Below are positions 45,866 through 55,043 of a DNA stretch of 64,000 nt, piece after piece. Source of the stretch: Streptomyces sp. 1-11 (GTDB lineage Bacteria; Actinomycetota; Actinomycetes; Streptomycetales; Streptomycetaceae); assembly GCF_007176755.1 (NCBI RefSeq), contig NZ_BJTV01000011.1, forward strand, positions 1 through 64,000. The letters are read 5' to 3'. Every line of letters starts with the position of its first letter. Position 1 is the stretch's first letter. The notes beneath the pieces are model-generated. The model was not told the DNA's origin, made no database searches, and saw nothing but the letters and a program-made list of their open reading frames with translations. Made by a program: the position numbers and the translations under genes.

Positions 45866-48805
45866 GTGGCAGCGGACACGGGGACGGCTTGCGGTGACAC
45901 GCGGCCGGTCGGCGACGGCACCACCGTGCGGTTCGCCGTTCTGGTGATCCTGATCCTGGCGACCAGCGGCCTGATGCTGATGTACGTCGCCATCTGGTGG
46001 GTCTCGCACGCCGACTCCTCCGGCTGCGGCCTCGCCGCGGGGCTCGACCCCAGCCACCCCTCCGATCTGCAGGCCGCCGTCAGCCAGATCAACCAGGGCA
46101 TGGCGTACGCGAACTGCCAGCGCCGCTTCGCACAGCCGCCGCCGTGGTGGGTGCCCGTCTCCTGGCTGGCCCTGCTGGCCGCCGCCGCCGTCGCGCTGTT
46201 CGGCTGGCTGCCGGTGTGGAAGGCCCGGCGGAGCCGGGTGGTCCCGCTGGCCGCGGTGGACGGGGACGGGGAGATCCGGCGCGTCCTGGAGGAGGTCGCC
46301 TCGGTGGCCGGGGTGGCCCGGATGCCGCGTGTCGTGGTGGACCCGGCGGCCGCCTCCGTCGGGGCGCTGGTGTTCGGCCGCACCGGGAAGCCGGTCCTGA
46401 GCCTGCACGGCGGCCTGCTCGCCCGCCGGGTCCGCGACCCCGAGGGCTTCCGCGCGGTCCTGCTGCACGAGTTCGCCCACATACGCAACGGGGACATCAC
46501 CCTCACCTACGCGACGGTCGCCCTCTGGCGGGTCTTCCTGGCCCTGGCCGCTCCGCCGTACCTGGTGGGGCTGGCCATGATCCTCTTCAACGGGCTGCGG
46601 TCCGGCAGCCGGTTGCTGGCGGTCCCCTCGCGCAGTGTCCTGCTGGTGGCCTTCCTCACCGCCCTGGTGTACCTCGCGCGGTCGGACGTCCTGCGCAGCC
46701 GGGAGTTCCACGCCGATCGCGCCGCGGCGCGCTGGGGCGCCGACCCCCGCGGCTGGCACGGCACGGCGCCGGCGAAGAGGGGCGGCGTGCTGACCCGCGA
46801 ACTGGCCACGTTCGCGGGTCTGTGGCGCCCCCATCCCCGGTGGGACCTGCGCCAGGACGCCCTGACGGACGCCGGTCCGGTGTACGGCGTCTTCGCCCTG
46901 CCGATGTTCCTGACCGGCGCCGGCGCCGTTCTGATCAACACCCAGCTCCTGGCCGCCCCGATGCCGTACGTCCAGTACACGGTCGGCCAGCTCGTCGGGC
47001 AGGCGGCTGCGCTGGTGGCGGCGGGCACGGTCGCGGGGGTCGTCGGGACCGCCCTGTGGCGGGCGGTGATCCACGCGGTGCTGACCGGGCGCCGCCCTCC
47101 CTCCGGCATCCGGGCGGGGCTGTGGCTGGGGGCCGGCATGACCGTGGGCAACCTGATCAGCGGTCAGGGCACGATCGCGCAGTTCTTCCCGAGCCGGAGC
47201 ACGCTGCTGCTGCAGTTCCTGCTCGGCGGCCCCGCCTTCACCTGGTGGACCGCTCAGTGCGCCCAGCTGTGGGTCAGGACGTGGCGGGGGCGCACGCTCC
47301 GGCCGGCCCTGGTCGTGAGCCTGGTGGCGGGCGGACTGGCACTGGCGCAGTGGTTCACCTGGTGGCACGGCTACGGGGTGCGGCTCGCGACCGGATGGTG
47401 GTACGACCCCGCGGGGTTCCGGCAGTGGCTGGAGCAGGTGTACCCCGGCCCGGCCGCGGACCACCGGACGATGCTGTCGGCGATCGCCCTCGTCTCCCCG
47501 TTCATGCTGAATCTGGCGCAAGGAGTGCCGCTCGTCGGCCTCGCGGTCGCGGCCCTGTGGGTCGTGCCGCTGGCGGCCTGGGCGCTCCGCCCTCGTCCCG
47601 GCGCGCCGCCCTGGACGCGCGGCGCCGCACGCGACATCGAGGGCGCCGTGGAGCCGCCTGCCGAGGCCCTGCCCGGGATGCGCCGGGTGATGCCGCCGAG
47701 CCTGCTGTGCGGGGTCGGGTGCTGGGCCGTCGTGGTGGCGGTGCTGTTGATCCCGCAGGCCGGCGTCTCCGGGGCCGATCCGCGGCGGGCCAGCGTTCCG
47801 GGGCTGCTCTTCCTCGCCTGGACCTTCGTCGCGCTGACCGCGGCGGCCCTCACGGCCGCCGTGGTCGCCGCCGTGCGGGCGGACCGCTACCGGCTGCTCG
47901 TCACTCTCGCCGCCGCCCAGACCACCGTGCTGGTGGGCCTGGCCGCCCCGGTGGCGCTGCTGACCTTCGACGGCTGCGTCGACCGGTTGAGCCTCTTCGA
48001 GTCGTCCTGCGGATGGCGGCCCGGCAGGCTCGCCGGCTGGACGGACTCCCACACCGTCCTGGACTTCGCGGTGATGACCGTGACCGTCGCGGCCTTCGTG
48101 GTGGCCGCGACGGTGTCGGCCGTCCGCAGGGCGCCCGGGCTCCGGCGGCGGCCCGCCTCCCCGGCGCCGCGGGGGAGGGAGGGTCCGCGCGTGCGCCGCG
48201 TCCTGCCGGCGGCGCTGTGCGCCCTGGCGCTGACGGTCTCCGCGGCCCGGGCGGCACACCAGGAGGAGGTGGTCGCGGCCAGCTCCGACGTCCGTCACTG
48301 GCAGGAGTCCGCCCTGCGCGACTCGCAGGAGCAGGCCCGGAAGGTGCAGCCCAGGATCAGGACCGGGCCGGTCTCCCCGCGGATCAGGGCGATGCAGGTG
48401 AACGCCTGGAGCCGGCTCGGCGGGGAGGAACTCCTGAAGCGTGTCCGCCGCGAACGGGACGGCATCGCCGCGATCGGGCGGGTGTTCGTCGCCGGGAAGA
48501 AGCCGCCCTCCTACCTCGATCGCATACGCCCCAACTGTGAGCGCATCGGCCGGACGGTCCTCGACGCGGCCTCGTACTTCGACGTCCCCGACCCCCAGGC
48601 GCAGAAGCTGTGGGAGCGGTTCATGCTCAACGCCGCCTACACGACCCTGAACTGCCGGAAGGCCCTTGCCCACCTGGACGCCGACCGTTTGAAGGAGGCG
48701 CACGACGCCCTCGGCACGTCGTTCCGCGAGCTGCGCGCGGCCTGCCTCCTCGGCGAGGCGATCGACTCCCGGATCAAGGCGGTCGAACGCGCGGGCGGCA
48801 TGTAG
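45866..48805 (+). CDS. Large integral-membrane M48/M56-like zinc metallopeptidase
   Basis: This 979-aa polytopic membrane protein has an N-terminal helix near residues 22-45 and a second near 98-115. A peptidase domain then carries LLHEFAHIRNGD (HEXXH zinc ligands, about residues 200-205) and the third ligand in SREFHADRAAARW (about 280), typical of M48 CAAX/HtpX-like peptidases. About ten further hydrophobic segments follow, then a C-terminal soluble helical domain of about 200 residues after ALTVSAARAAHQEEV. Known M48 proteins are near 300 aa; the rest is unassigned. It probably cleaves membrane or envelope proteins. GTG 45866 follows the upstream gene by six bases. Confidence 0.82.
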   Translation: MAADTGTACGDTRPVGDGTTVRFAVLVILILATSGLMLMYVAIWWVSHADSSGCGLAAGLDPSHPSDLQAAVSQINQGMAYANCQRRFAQPPPWWVPVSWLALLAAAAVALFGWLPVWKARRSRVVPLAAVDGDGEIRRVLEEVASVAGVARMPRVVVDPAAASVGALVFGRTGKPVLSLHGGLLARRVRDPEGFRAVLLHEFAHIRNGDITLTYATVALWRVFLALAAPPYLVGLAMILFNGLRSGSRLLAVPSRSVLLVAFLTALVYLARSDVLRSREFHADRAAARWGADPRGWHGTAPAKRGGVLTRELATFAGLWRPHPRWDLRQDALTDAGPVYGVFALPMFLTGAGAVLINTQLLAAPMPYVQYTVGQLVGQAAALVAAGTVAGVVGTALWRAVIHAVLTGRRPPSGIRAGLWLGAGMTVGNLISGQGTIAQFFPSRSTLLLQFLLGGPAFTWWTAQCAQLWVRTWRGRTLRPALVVSLVAGGLALAQWFTWWHGYGVRLATGWWYDPAGFRQWLEQVYPGPAADHRTMLSAIALVSPFMLNLAQGVPLVGLAVAALWVVPLAAWALRPRPGAPPWTRGAARDIEGAVEPPAEALPGMRRVMPPSLLCGVGCWAVVVAVLLIPQAGVSGADPRRASVPGLLFLAWTFVALTAAALTAAVVAAVRADRYRLLVTLAAAQTTVLVGLAAPVALLTFDGCVDRLSLFESSCGWRPGRLAGWTDSHTVLDFAVMTVTVAAFVVAATVSAVRRAPGLRRRPASPAPRGREGPRVRRVLPAALCALALTVSAARAAHQEEVVAASSDVRHWQESALRDSQEQARKVQPRIRTGPVSPRIRAMQVNAWSRLGGEELLKRVRRERDGIAAIGRVFVAGKKPPSYLDRIRPNCERIGRTVLDAASYFDVPDPQAQKLWERFMLNAAYTTLNCRKALAHLDADRLKEAHDALGTSFRELRAACLLGEAIDSRIKAVERAGGM

Positions 48806-48919
48806 TGCGGGGCGGCACTCGGTCCAGGCCCGGACCGGCACCCGGTGCGGCCGCGGGGCCGCCTCGCCGGCCGGGAGGCCGGGCCGGCCGGGTGGGGTGC
48901 GCCGGGCGCGGCCGGCGCG

Positions 48920-50338
48920 TCAGCGGCCCGGCGGGGCCGCCCGGACCGGGACGCTCCGCCAGGCGAGGGCCGCGGCGGACAGGTAGGCGAGGGCGCCGGC
49001 GGCCATGGCGGTGCGCAGGCCGGTGCCGTAGTCGGTGCCGGTGGCCAGGAGGCTGCCGCCCAGGGCGACGCCGGTGGCGCTGCCGACCTGGCGGGTGGTG
49101 TTGAACAGGGCGGAGGCGGCGCCCGCGTAGGCCGGGGGCGCCGCGCCCATCACGGTGGCGGTCGAGCCGGTCAGCGCGAAGGACGTGCCGAACCCGGCGG
49201 CCATCATGGGGAGCACCAGCAGCGGGTACGCGGGATCCGGCCCGGCCGCGGCCCAGCCGGCCAGCCCCAGGGCGCCCAGGAGCATGCCGGAGACCACCAG
49301 CGGACGGTCGCCGGTGCGGCGGCTCAGCCGCCCGGAGAGCACGGAGGCGAACATCGTCATCGCCACCGCGGGGAAGAGGGCCAGCCCGGTCCGCAGGGCG
49401 CTGTAGCCGCGCTGGTGCTGGAAGTACAGGCTGGCGGTGAAGACCATGCCGTAGAAGGCGAAGTTGAACAGCAGGCCGACGGCGGCCCCGCCGCTCATCG
49501 CCCGGGAGCGCAGCAGCGCCGGCGGGAGGGCGGGAGACCGGGCGAGCCGCTCGCGCACGGCGAACGCCGCCACGGCGAGTGCGGTCAGGGCGAGACCGGC
49601 GAGCACGGCCGGGTCGGTCCAGCCGCGCCGCCCCGCCTCGTTGAGCGCGGCGGTGAGCAGCGCCACGGCCGCCACCACGGCGCACTGCGCCGGCCAGTCC
49701 AGGGCCCGGCCGGGGTGCCGCGGCGAGGGCGCCACGAACCGGGACGTCAGCACCAGGCAGACCACGCCGACCGGCAGGTTGATCAGGAAGACCCAGCGCC
49801 AGCCCGCCGTGGAGACCAGCAGCCCGCCCAGCAGCGGCCCGGCGGAGGCCGCGATGCCGGCCATCGACCCCCAGAGCCCGAAGGCCCGTGAGCGGGCGGC
49901 CGGCTCCGGATAGGCCTCCTGGAGCAGGGCGAGGGAGCCGGGCACGATCAGGGCCGCGCCGAGCCCCTCCAGCAGCCGGGCCGCGACCAGCAGGGAGGCG
50001 TCCGGCGCGGCCGCGCACGCCGCCGAGGCCGCCGTGAACACCCCGGTGCCCGCGCGGAAGACGCTCCGGTTGCCCAGCCGGTCGCCCAGCGCGCCGCCGG
50101 TCATCAGGAAGCCGGCGAAGACCAGGGTGTACCCGTCCGTGATCCACTGGATGCCGGTGAGCGAGGCGCCGAGGTCCCGGCCGACCACCGGCACGGCCAC
50201 GTTGATGATCGTGACGTCCAGGATGACCATGAAGTACCCGGCGCACACGGCCAGCAGCGGCGCCGTGGAGCGCGGCGCCGCCGACGGGGCCGGGCCGGGC
50301 GGCGCGGGCCCGCCGCCCGCGGACTCAGCGAAGGGCAC
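48920..50338 (-). CDS. MFS drug exporter, DHA2 (14-TM) family
   Basis: The 472-aa transporter has about 14 helices. Motifs are YFMVILDVTIINVAVP in TM1, MTGGALGDRLGNRSVF (motif A) and LWGSMAGIAASAGPLLGGLL (motif C, antiporter). Conservation indicates proton-driven efflux of hydrophobic compounds; the substrate is unknown. A Pro/Ala/Gly-rich N-terminal tail of about 25 residues precedes TM1. No regulator gene lies next to it, unlike the exporter at 19975-21498. Confidence 0.9.
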   Translation of the reverse strand: MPFAESAGGGPAPPGPAPSAAPRSTAPLLAVCAGYFMVILDVTIINVAVPVVGRDLGASLTGIQWITDGYTLVFAGFLMTGGALGDRLGNRSVFRAGTGVFTAASAACAAAPDASLLVAARLLEGLGAALIVPGSLALLQEAYPEPAARSRAFGLWGSMAGIAASAGPLLGGLLVSTAGWRWVFLINLPVGVVCLVLTSRFVAPSPRHPGRALDWPAQCAVVAAVALLTAALNEAGRRGWTDPAVLAGLALTALAVAAFAVRERLARSPALPPALLRSRAMSGGAAVGLLFNFAFYGMVFTASLYFQHQRGYSALRTGLALFPAVAMTMFASVLSGRLSRRTGDRPLVVSGMLLGALGLAGWAAAGPDPAYPLLVLPMMAAGFGTSFALTGSTATVMGAAPPAYAGAASALFNTTRQVGSATGVALGGSLLATGTDYGTGLRTAMAAGALAYLSAAALAWRSVPVRAAPPGR

Positions 50339-50492
50339 GTCGCCGACTCCGTCCTCGGTCCGGGGAACCCCTGAGCGGTGAGCATGCTAGGCGGCGCGGG
50401 CGCGCCGATCGACGACCCCGGGCCGCCGGGCGGCCCGCATGGACCGGACGGACCAACCGGCCGCGGCCGGCCGGGGCCGCGGCACGGTCCGC

Positions 50493-51038
50493 TCAGCGCC
50501 GCCCGCCGAACTCCCAGTCGTGGACCTCGACGGCGGCGTACTCGTCCGGGGCCAGGACGGCCCGGGCGGTCTCCGGGTCCGGGGCCCGGACCAGGGCCGC
50601 CGTGCCCAGCCAGGTGGCGCCGTCGTCGGAGAGCAGCGGCCCGAACGCGATCAGGTCGTCCCGCCCGGGCGGCACCTCGGGCCCGGTGGTCCCCCGCGCG
50701 CCGAGCCCGAGCACCAGGTACCGGTTGCCGCCGGCCGCCCCGCCGGGGAAGTCCCACATGGTACGCCCCAGCAGGTCGCGCCACCGGCGCAGCAGCACGT
50801 CCCGGTACACGCCGGCCTGGTGGTTGGGCTCGTCGAAGGCGAACGCGCGGGCGGCGGCGGGGCCGGGCAGGTCGACGATGTGCACGCTGCCCGTGGGCGT
50901 GCCGTCCCCGGCGAAGGTCGGGCCGCGCGCGATCAGTTCCGCCGCGTACCGGTCCATGTACGACCAGTGCTCCTCGGTCAGTTCGCCGCGCAACGCCGTC
51001 GAGCCGGGCCGGTCGCGGTGGTAGCAGAAGAACTCCAT
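50493..51038 (-). CDS. YciI-like domain protein (two halves), 181 aa
   Basis: This protein of ferredoxin-like folds contains the YciI/EthD-type HYDRPGSTALR at the N-terminus, ARGPTFAGDGTPTGSVHIVDLPGPAAARAFA (matching YciI-related proteins), and a second half with GPLLSDDGATWLGTAALVRAPDPETARAVL. This suggests an internal tandem of two YciI units. Such proteins are small enzymes or chlorite-dismutase-like folds without known general function. ATG 51038 is a standard start. It is neither clearly co-transcribed with the MFS gene (154 bp away) nor with gtrA. Confidence 0.78.
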   Translation of the reverse strand: MEFFCYHRDRPGSTALRGELTEEHWSYMDRYAAELIARGPTFAGDGTPTGSVHIVDLPGPAAARAFAFDEPNHQAGVYRDVLLRRWRDLLGRTMWDFPGGAAGGNRYLVLGLGARGTTGPEVPPGRDDLIAFGPLLSDDGATWLGTAALVRAPDPETARAVLAPDEYAAVEVHDWEFGGRR

Positions 51039-51088
51039 GCCGTGGACCCTGGCGTACCGCGGGCCCGTGTCTCAACCGGATTCGGGCG

Positions 51089-51490
51089 TCACGCCGAGAG
51101 GCGCGGCCGGTCGCCGGCGCTCCTGCCGCCGGGCAGCATGATGCGGCGGGACACCACGAACGTCACCGGGATCGCGGCGGCGGAGGCGAGCAGCGGGGCG
51201 AAGCGGCTCCCGGCGTGCAGGACGTCCACGATCACGTACACGCCCGCGGTGGTGACGAGGAAATTGGTGACGTTCGTCAGCGGGAACAGCAGGAATTTCC
51301 GCCAGGTGGGCCGCGTCCGGTAGGTGAACCGCGCATTGAGGAAGAAGGATCCGACCATGCTGAGCAGGAATGCCAGAACGTGCGCGCCGAGATAGGGCAG
51401 CCGGTGCAGGAACAACAGGTAAAGGCCGTAGTAGACGGCCGTGTTGACGACACCGACCACGGCGAAGGTGACGATCTGTCTCAGAATCAA
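51089..51490 (-). CDS. GtrA-like small membrane protein (putative lipid-linked sugar flippase)
   Basis: The 133-aa product has four transmembrane helices and the GtrA opening IVTFAVVGVVNTAVYYGLYLLF, followed by GSFFLNARFTY, which is characteristic. GtrA proteins move polyprenyl-phosphate sugars across the membrane for surface-polymer glycosylation. The start is a TTG at 51490 overlapping the glycosyltransferase stop (TTGA), so it depends on coupled translation. It is the third gene of YfhO, GT2 and GtrA, a complete minimal glycosylation set. The start codon is inferred from the overlap because no ATG or GTG fits. Confidence 0.82.
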   Translation of the reverse strand: MILRQIVTFAVVGVVNTAVYYGLYLLFLHRLPYLGAHVLAFLLSMVGSFFLNARFTYRTRPTWRKFLLFPLTNVTNFLVTTAGVYVIVDVLHAGSRFAPLLASAAAIPVTFVVSRRIMLPGGRSAGDRPRLSA

Positions 51491-52437
51491 GGGATGAGGT
51501 CTTTCGTTCGTTCCACGTTGGTCGCCTTGACCAGGAAGTGCGGACGCCCCTTCACCTCGTAGTAGATGCGGCCGGTGTACTCCCCGATGACTCCCAGCAT
51601 GACCATCTGCACGCCGGCGAGGGCCGTGACCGCGGTGATGATGGTCACATAGCCGGGGGTGTCGACGCCGTTGACGAGTGCGGCGCCCACGATCCAGGTG
51701 GTGTACAGGCCGGCGCACAGCAGCAGGCCCATGCCGAGCCAGAGGGCCGCGCGCAGCGGCCGGTTGTTGAAGGACAGCAGGCCGTCGAGACCGTAGTTGA
51801 GCAGGCTGCGCAGGTTCCAGGAGGTGCGGCCCGCCTCACGCGCGGCGTTCTCGTACTCGAAGGTGGTGCTCGGGAAGCCCACCCAGGCGAACAGGCCCTT
51901 GGAGAAGCGGTTGTACTCGGTGAGGGCCAGCACCGCGTCCACCACGCGGCGCGACATCAGGCGGAAGTCGCCGACGCCGTCGACCAGTTCGACGTCGACC
52001 AGGCGGTTGACGAGCCGGTAGTACAGGCGGGCGGTGAGGGTGCGGGTGAGCCGGTCGCCGGCGCGGGTGCGCCGGGCGATGACCTGGTCGTGGCCCTGCT
52101 CGCGCAGCCGGACCATGCGCTCGATCAGCTCGGGCGGGTGCTGGAGGTCGGCGTCCATCACGACGACCGAGTCGCCGCCGGCGTGCCGGAGGCCGGCCAG
52201 CAGGGCCGCCTCCTTGCCGAAGTTGCGGCTGAAGGAGACGTACCGCACCCGGGAGTCGCGCCCGGCGAGGTCCTCCAGCACGGCGAGGGTGCGGTCGCGG
52301 CTGCCGTCGTCGACGTAGACGAACTCCATGTCGTGCCCGAGCGGCAGCAGTTCGTCGGCGGTCCGCTGGACCGCCTCGTGGAACCGTTCGAGGACGGCCT
52401 CCTCGTCGTAGCAGGGCACGACGATCGATATCAGCAT
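51487..52437 (-). CDS. GT2-family glycosyltransferase (GtrB/dolichyl-phosphate mannosyltransferase-like)
   Basis: This 316-aa enzyme has a GT-A domain: ISIVVPCYDEEAVLERFHEAV, FVYVDDGSRDRTLAVL, VVMDADLQHPPELI (metal-binding DAD) and FRLMSRRVVDAVLAL. Two C-terminal transmembrane helices (about residues 232-258 and 268-290) anchor it at the membrane. It would transfer a sugar from a nucleotide donor to polyprenyl phosphate on the inner face, after which the adjacent GtrA flips it. It overlaps the YfhO gene by seven bases upstream and GtrA by four bases downstream. Confidence 0.92.
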   Translation of the reverse strand: MLISIVVPCYDEEAVLERFHEAVQRTADELLPLGHDMEFVYVDDGSRDRTLAVLEDLAGRDSRVRYVSFSRNFGKEAALLAGLRHAGGDSVVVMDADLQHPPELIERMVRLREQGHDQVIARRTRAGDRLTRTLTARLYYRLVNRLVDVELVDGVGDFRLMSRRVVDAVLALTEYNRFSKGLFAWVGFPSTTFEYENAAREAGRTSWNLRSLLNYGLDGLLSFNNRPLRAALWLGMGLLLCAGLYTTWIVGAALVNGVDTPGYVTIITAVTALAGVQMVMLGVIGEYTGRIYYEVKGRPHFLVKATNVERTKDLIP

Positions 52438-55043
52438 GACGGGTCTCCCCCAGGGCGCGGTCGGAGCACGGTGGTCACGCGCTCGCGTGGCGGTGTGGTC
52501 GGGTGCGGTGCCGGGACGCGCCGGCGGCGCACGGCCCCGAGCACGGCGAGCACGGCGAGCGTCAGGAGCGAGCCGGCCCCGACGACTGCGCCCAGCCGCA
52601 GGCCGGGCGGGTGGAAGGTGCAGGTCAGCGAGGTGGAGGCGCCGTCGAGCGGGACGGCGATCAGTCCGTGGTACGACTCGGCGGGCCGGGGCCGGCCGTC
52701 GCCCGCGGCGCACCGCCAGCCGGCGGTCCGGGGGACGGCCACGACGGCGGTACCCCGGCTGCGGGCGGGCAGTTCGGCGCGCAGGGTGCCGTCGGAGACG
52801 GTGACCCGCGTGGCGCCGGTGGCCGTCAGGCGGGCGGCGGCGGCGCGCAGGCGGCCGGTGTCCAGGCAGCCGACGGCGCCGCCGGGGACGCGGCCGGGCC
52901 GGTCGGGGGTGAGCGTGACGCGCAGCCGTCCGGACGCCGGGGCGGGTCCGAGCGGCTCCATGGCGGCGCGGTTGCGCGGGTGGGCGAACCGGAAGCGCGC
53001 GTCGGCCCGGGCGCCGTCCAGGCGCGCGGTGCCCGAGAAGTGCGGGGCCCACAGGAACACCTGGCTGCCGGCCGGGCAGCCGGCCGTGACCGTCGGGTGG
53101 GCGAGCGCGTTGCCGGTGCCGACCCCGCCGCCCGGTGCGGGCCGCCCCGCGTCGTCGCGCACGGTGGTCCGGGGCACGGTGTAGACGCGGCTGCCGAGCA
53201 GCAGTTCCTGGTTGCGGTAGGGCGACGGCCCGAACCCGGTACGCGCGGGTGCGTCGCGCACGGTCACCAGGGGCGGCACGTCCCGCCGGGTGACGGTGAC
53301 CGGTCCGCCGCCGCCGTCGTGCGGCGGCCTCGACTGGTGCGGGTCCGGCGGGGAGTGCACCCGGGCGCCGACGGAGAAGACGACGTCGGTGACGGGGTTG
53401 TCCAGGCTCTGCACGCTCCGGCCGCGGGAGGTCCAGCCGCCGCCGAGCGCGGTGAGGGTGCGGCTGAGCACGTCGGAGGTGAGGCTGCTGTAGTACTGGG
53501 CGCCCTGGCCGCCGACCAGCAACGGGTCGTTGGCGACGGTCTGTTCGCGGCCGGGGTCGGTGCGGTACCGGGGCCACCCGTCGGCCCGGGCGATCGCCGC
53601 CGCCTGCCGCTGCTGCCGCGGCCCCCAGGGCGCGTAGTCGTCGAGGTGGGCGAGGCGCGCCCGGGTGGCCACGGCGGAGGTGGCGGCGCTCTCGCCGAGC
53701 TGTGCGCCGAGCAGGAGCACGGCGGCCAGCCCGGCCAGGGCCCGCGCGCGCCGCCCGGAGTCCGCGCGGCCCAGCAGGGCCAGGCCGCCGAGCGCCCCGG
53801 CGGCGGCGAGCAGCAGCACCGGCCAGGTGTGCGGGCGCACCAGGTGGCTGCGGCCGGCGAGGACGGCGACCAGGGCGAGCAGCGCGGCCGCGGCGGCCAG
53901 GACGCGCGGGGGCGGCGGGCCGTACGAGAGGGTGTGCCAGGCGGCGATGACCAGCAGTCCGCACACCACGAAGGCCTGCCGGTAGGGGCTGCCCTGCGGT
54001 GTGGCGAAGGCATGCCACAGGAGATGGGTGGGCGTCCACTGCAGTGACAGGGTCACCAGCAGCACGAGCAGGGTCCAGCCGGTGCGCACCCGGGCCGGGA
54101 CCGCGCGGTGGAACGGCAGGGCGAGAGCGAGCAGCAGGGCGGTCAGGCCCACGTAGAGGGCCGGGGAGCCGAAGCCGTAGGTGGTCGGCAGCAGCCGGGC
54201 CAGCAGGTCCTCGTCCGGTACCGGGCTGAACGCGTGGAACCTGCCGGGGTAGGCGTGTTCGGTGCCGAAGTAGACGACGGCGACCAGCGGGGCGGCGAGG
54301 CCCATGCCGAGGGCGGCGGTGAGCGCGGCCCGGCCGGCCGCGGCGAGCGCACGCCGGCGGGGCGGGTCCGCGAGCAGCAGGCGCAGCAGCAGGACCAGTC
54401 CGGCGCCGAGGGTGGCCATGTAGGCGGTGTAGAAGTTGGCCGTCCAGGCGAGGGCCACGACGAGGACGCCGAGCACCCGGCGGCGTCCGGCGAGCGCCCA
54501 TTCGCCGGCCAGGCAGAGCAGCGGCAGGGCGATGAGGCCGTCCAGCCACATGGGGTTGTACGAGGCGTCGGCCACGCTCCAGCCGCACAGGGCGTAGGAG
54601 GCGCCGAGCAGGCCGGCCGCCCACCAGCGTCCGGGGCGCAGGGCCAGGAGCAGCCAGGCCATGGCGGCGCCGGCCGACGCGGTCTTCAGGACGGTGATCA
54701 CGTAGACCGCGAGGTCGATCTCGTTCCGCGGGAAGACGGCGACGAGCAGGGCGAACGGGCTGCCCAGATAGGTGCCGAGGTCGGGCAGGAAGCCGGCGCC
54801 GTAGCCGGACTGCCAGTTGACGAGGAGGCCGCCGTCGGCGCGGCCGTGCAGCAGGTCCCACAGGTGGGCGTGGAACGGTATGTACTGGTTGCCCAGGTCG
54901 TTGACGTCACGGGTGCGGGGGCCGAAGGGCCGGCTGCGCGCGAGGACGTCGGCGGCGCAGAAGGCGGTGACGGTGACGACGGCGGCGAGCAGGGCGGCGC
55001 GTGCCGTCGTGCGCGGCCCCTCGGGCCGGGTCGTGCGGTCCAT
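52431..55043 (-). CDS. YfhO-family multipass membrane protein (probable lipid-sugar-dependent glycosyltransferase)
   Basis: The 870-aa product has about 13 transmembrane helices (residues about 12-480), then a large extracytoplasmic part with one C-terminal helix (LGAVVGAGSLLTLAVLAVLGAV). Family marks are the extracellular DVNDLGNQYIPFHAHLWDLL near the first helix and WQSGYGAGFLPDLGTYLGSPF. YfhO proteins are GT-C-like enzymes glycosylating surface polymers such as lipoteichoic acid. With the GT2 and GtrA genes it forms a three-step system: charge, flip, transfer. The ATG at 55043 has no clear Shine-Dalgarno. The upstream region 55044-55260 is notably A/T-rich, and this operon may be regulated separately. 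Confidence 0.88.
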   Translation of the reverse strand: MDRTTRPEGPRTTARAALLAAVVTVTAFCAADVLARSRPFGPRTRDVNDLGNQYIPFHAHLWDLLHGRADGGLLVNWQSGYGAGFLPDLGTYLGSPFALLVAVFPRNEIDLAVYVITVLKTASAGAAMAWLLLALRPGRWWAAGLLGASYALCGWSVADASYNPMWLDGLIALPLLCLAGEWALAGRRRVLGVLVVALAWTANFYTAYMATLGAGLVLLLRLLLADPPRRRALAAAGRAALTAALGMGLAAPLVAVVYFGTEHAYPGRFHAFSPVPDEDLLARLLPTTYGFGSPALYVGLTALLLALALPFHRAVPARVRTGWTLLVLLVTLSLQWTPTHLLWHAFATPQGSPYRQAFVVCGLLVIAAWHTLSYGPPPPRVLAAAAALLALVAVLAGRSHLVRPHTWPVLLLAAAGALGGLALLGRADSGRRARALAGLAAVLLLGAQLGESAATSAVATRARLAHLDDYAPWGPRQQRQAAAIARADGWPRYRTDPGREQTVANDPLLVGGQGAQYYSSLTSDVLSRTLTALGGGWTSRGRSVQSLDNPVTDVVFSVGARVHSPPDPHQSRPPHDGGGGPVTVTRRDVPPLVTVRDAPARTGFGPSPYRNQELLLGSRVYTVPRTTVRDDAGRPAPGGGVGTGNALAHPTVTAGCPAGSQVFLWAPHFSGTARLDGARADARFRFAHPRNRAAMEPLGPAPASGRLRVTLTPDRPGRVPGGAVGCLDTGRLRAAAARLTATGATRVTVSDGTLRAELPARSRGTAVVAVPRTAGWRCAAGDGRPRPAESYHGLIAVPLDGASTSLTCTFHPPGLRLGAVVGAGSLLTLAVLAVLGAVRRRRVPAPHPTTPPRERVTTVLRPRPGGDPSC

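Noticed and set aside
45161..48841. A 1226-codon minus-strand frame opposite the membrane peptidase gene
   Set aside because: The opposite strand encodes clear membrane helices and HEFAH; the minus frame gives Arg/Gln/Gly-rich sequence of the type that mirrors GC-rich genes.
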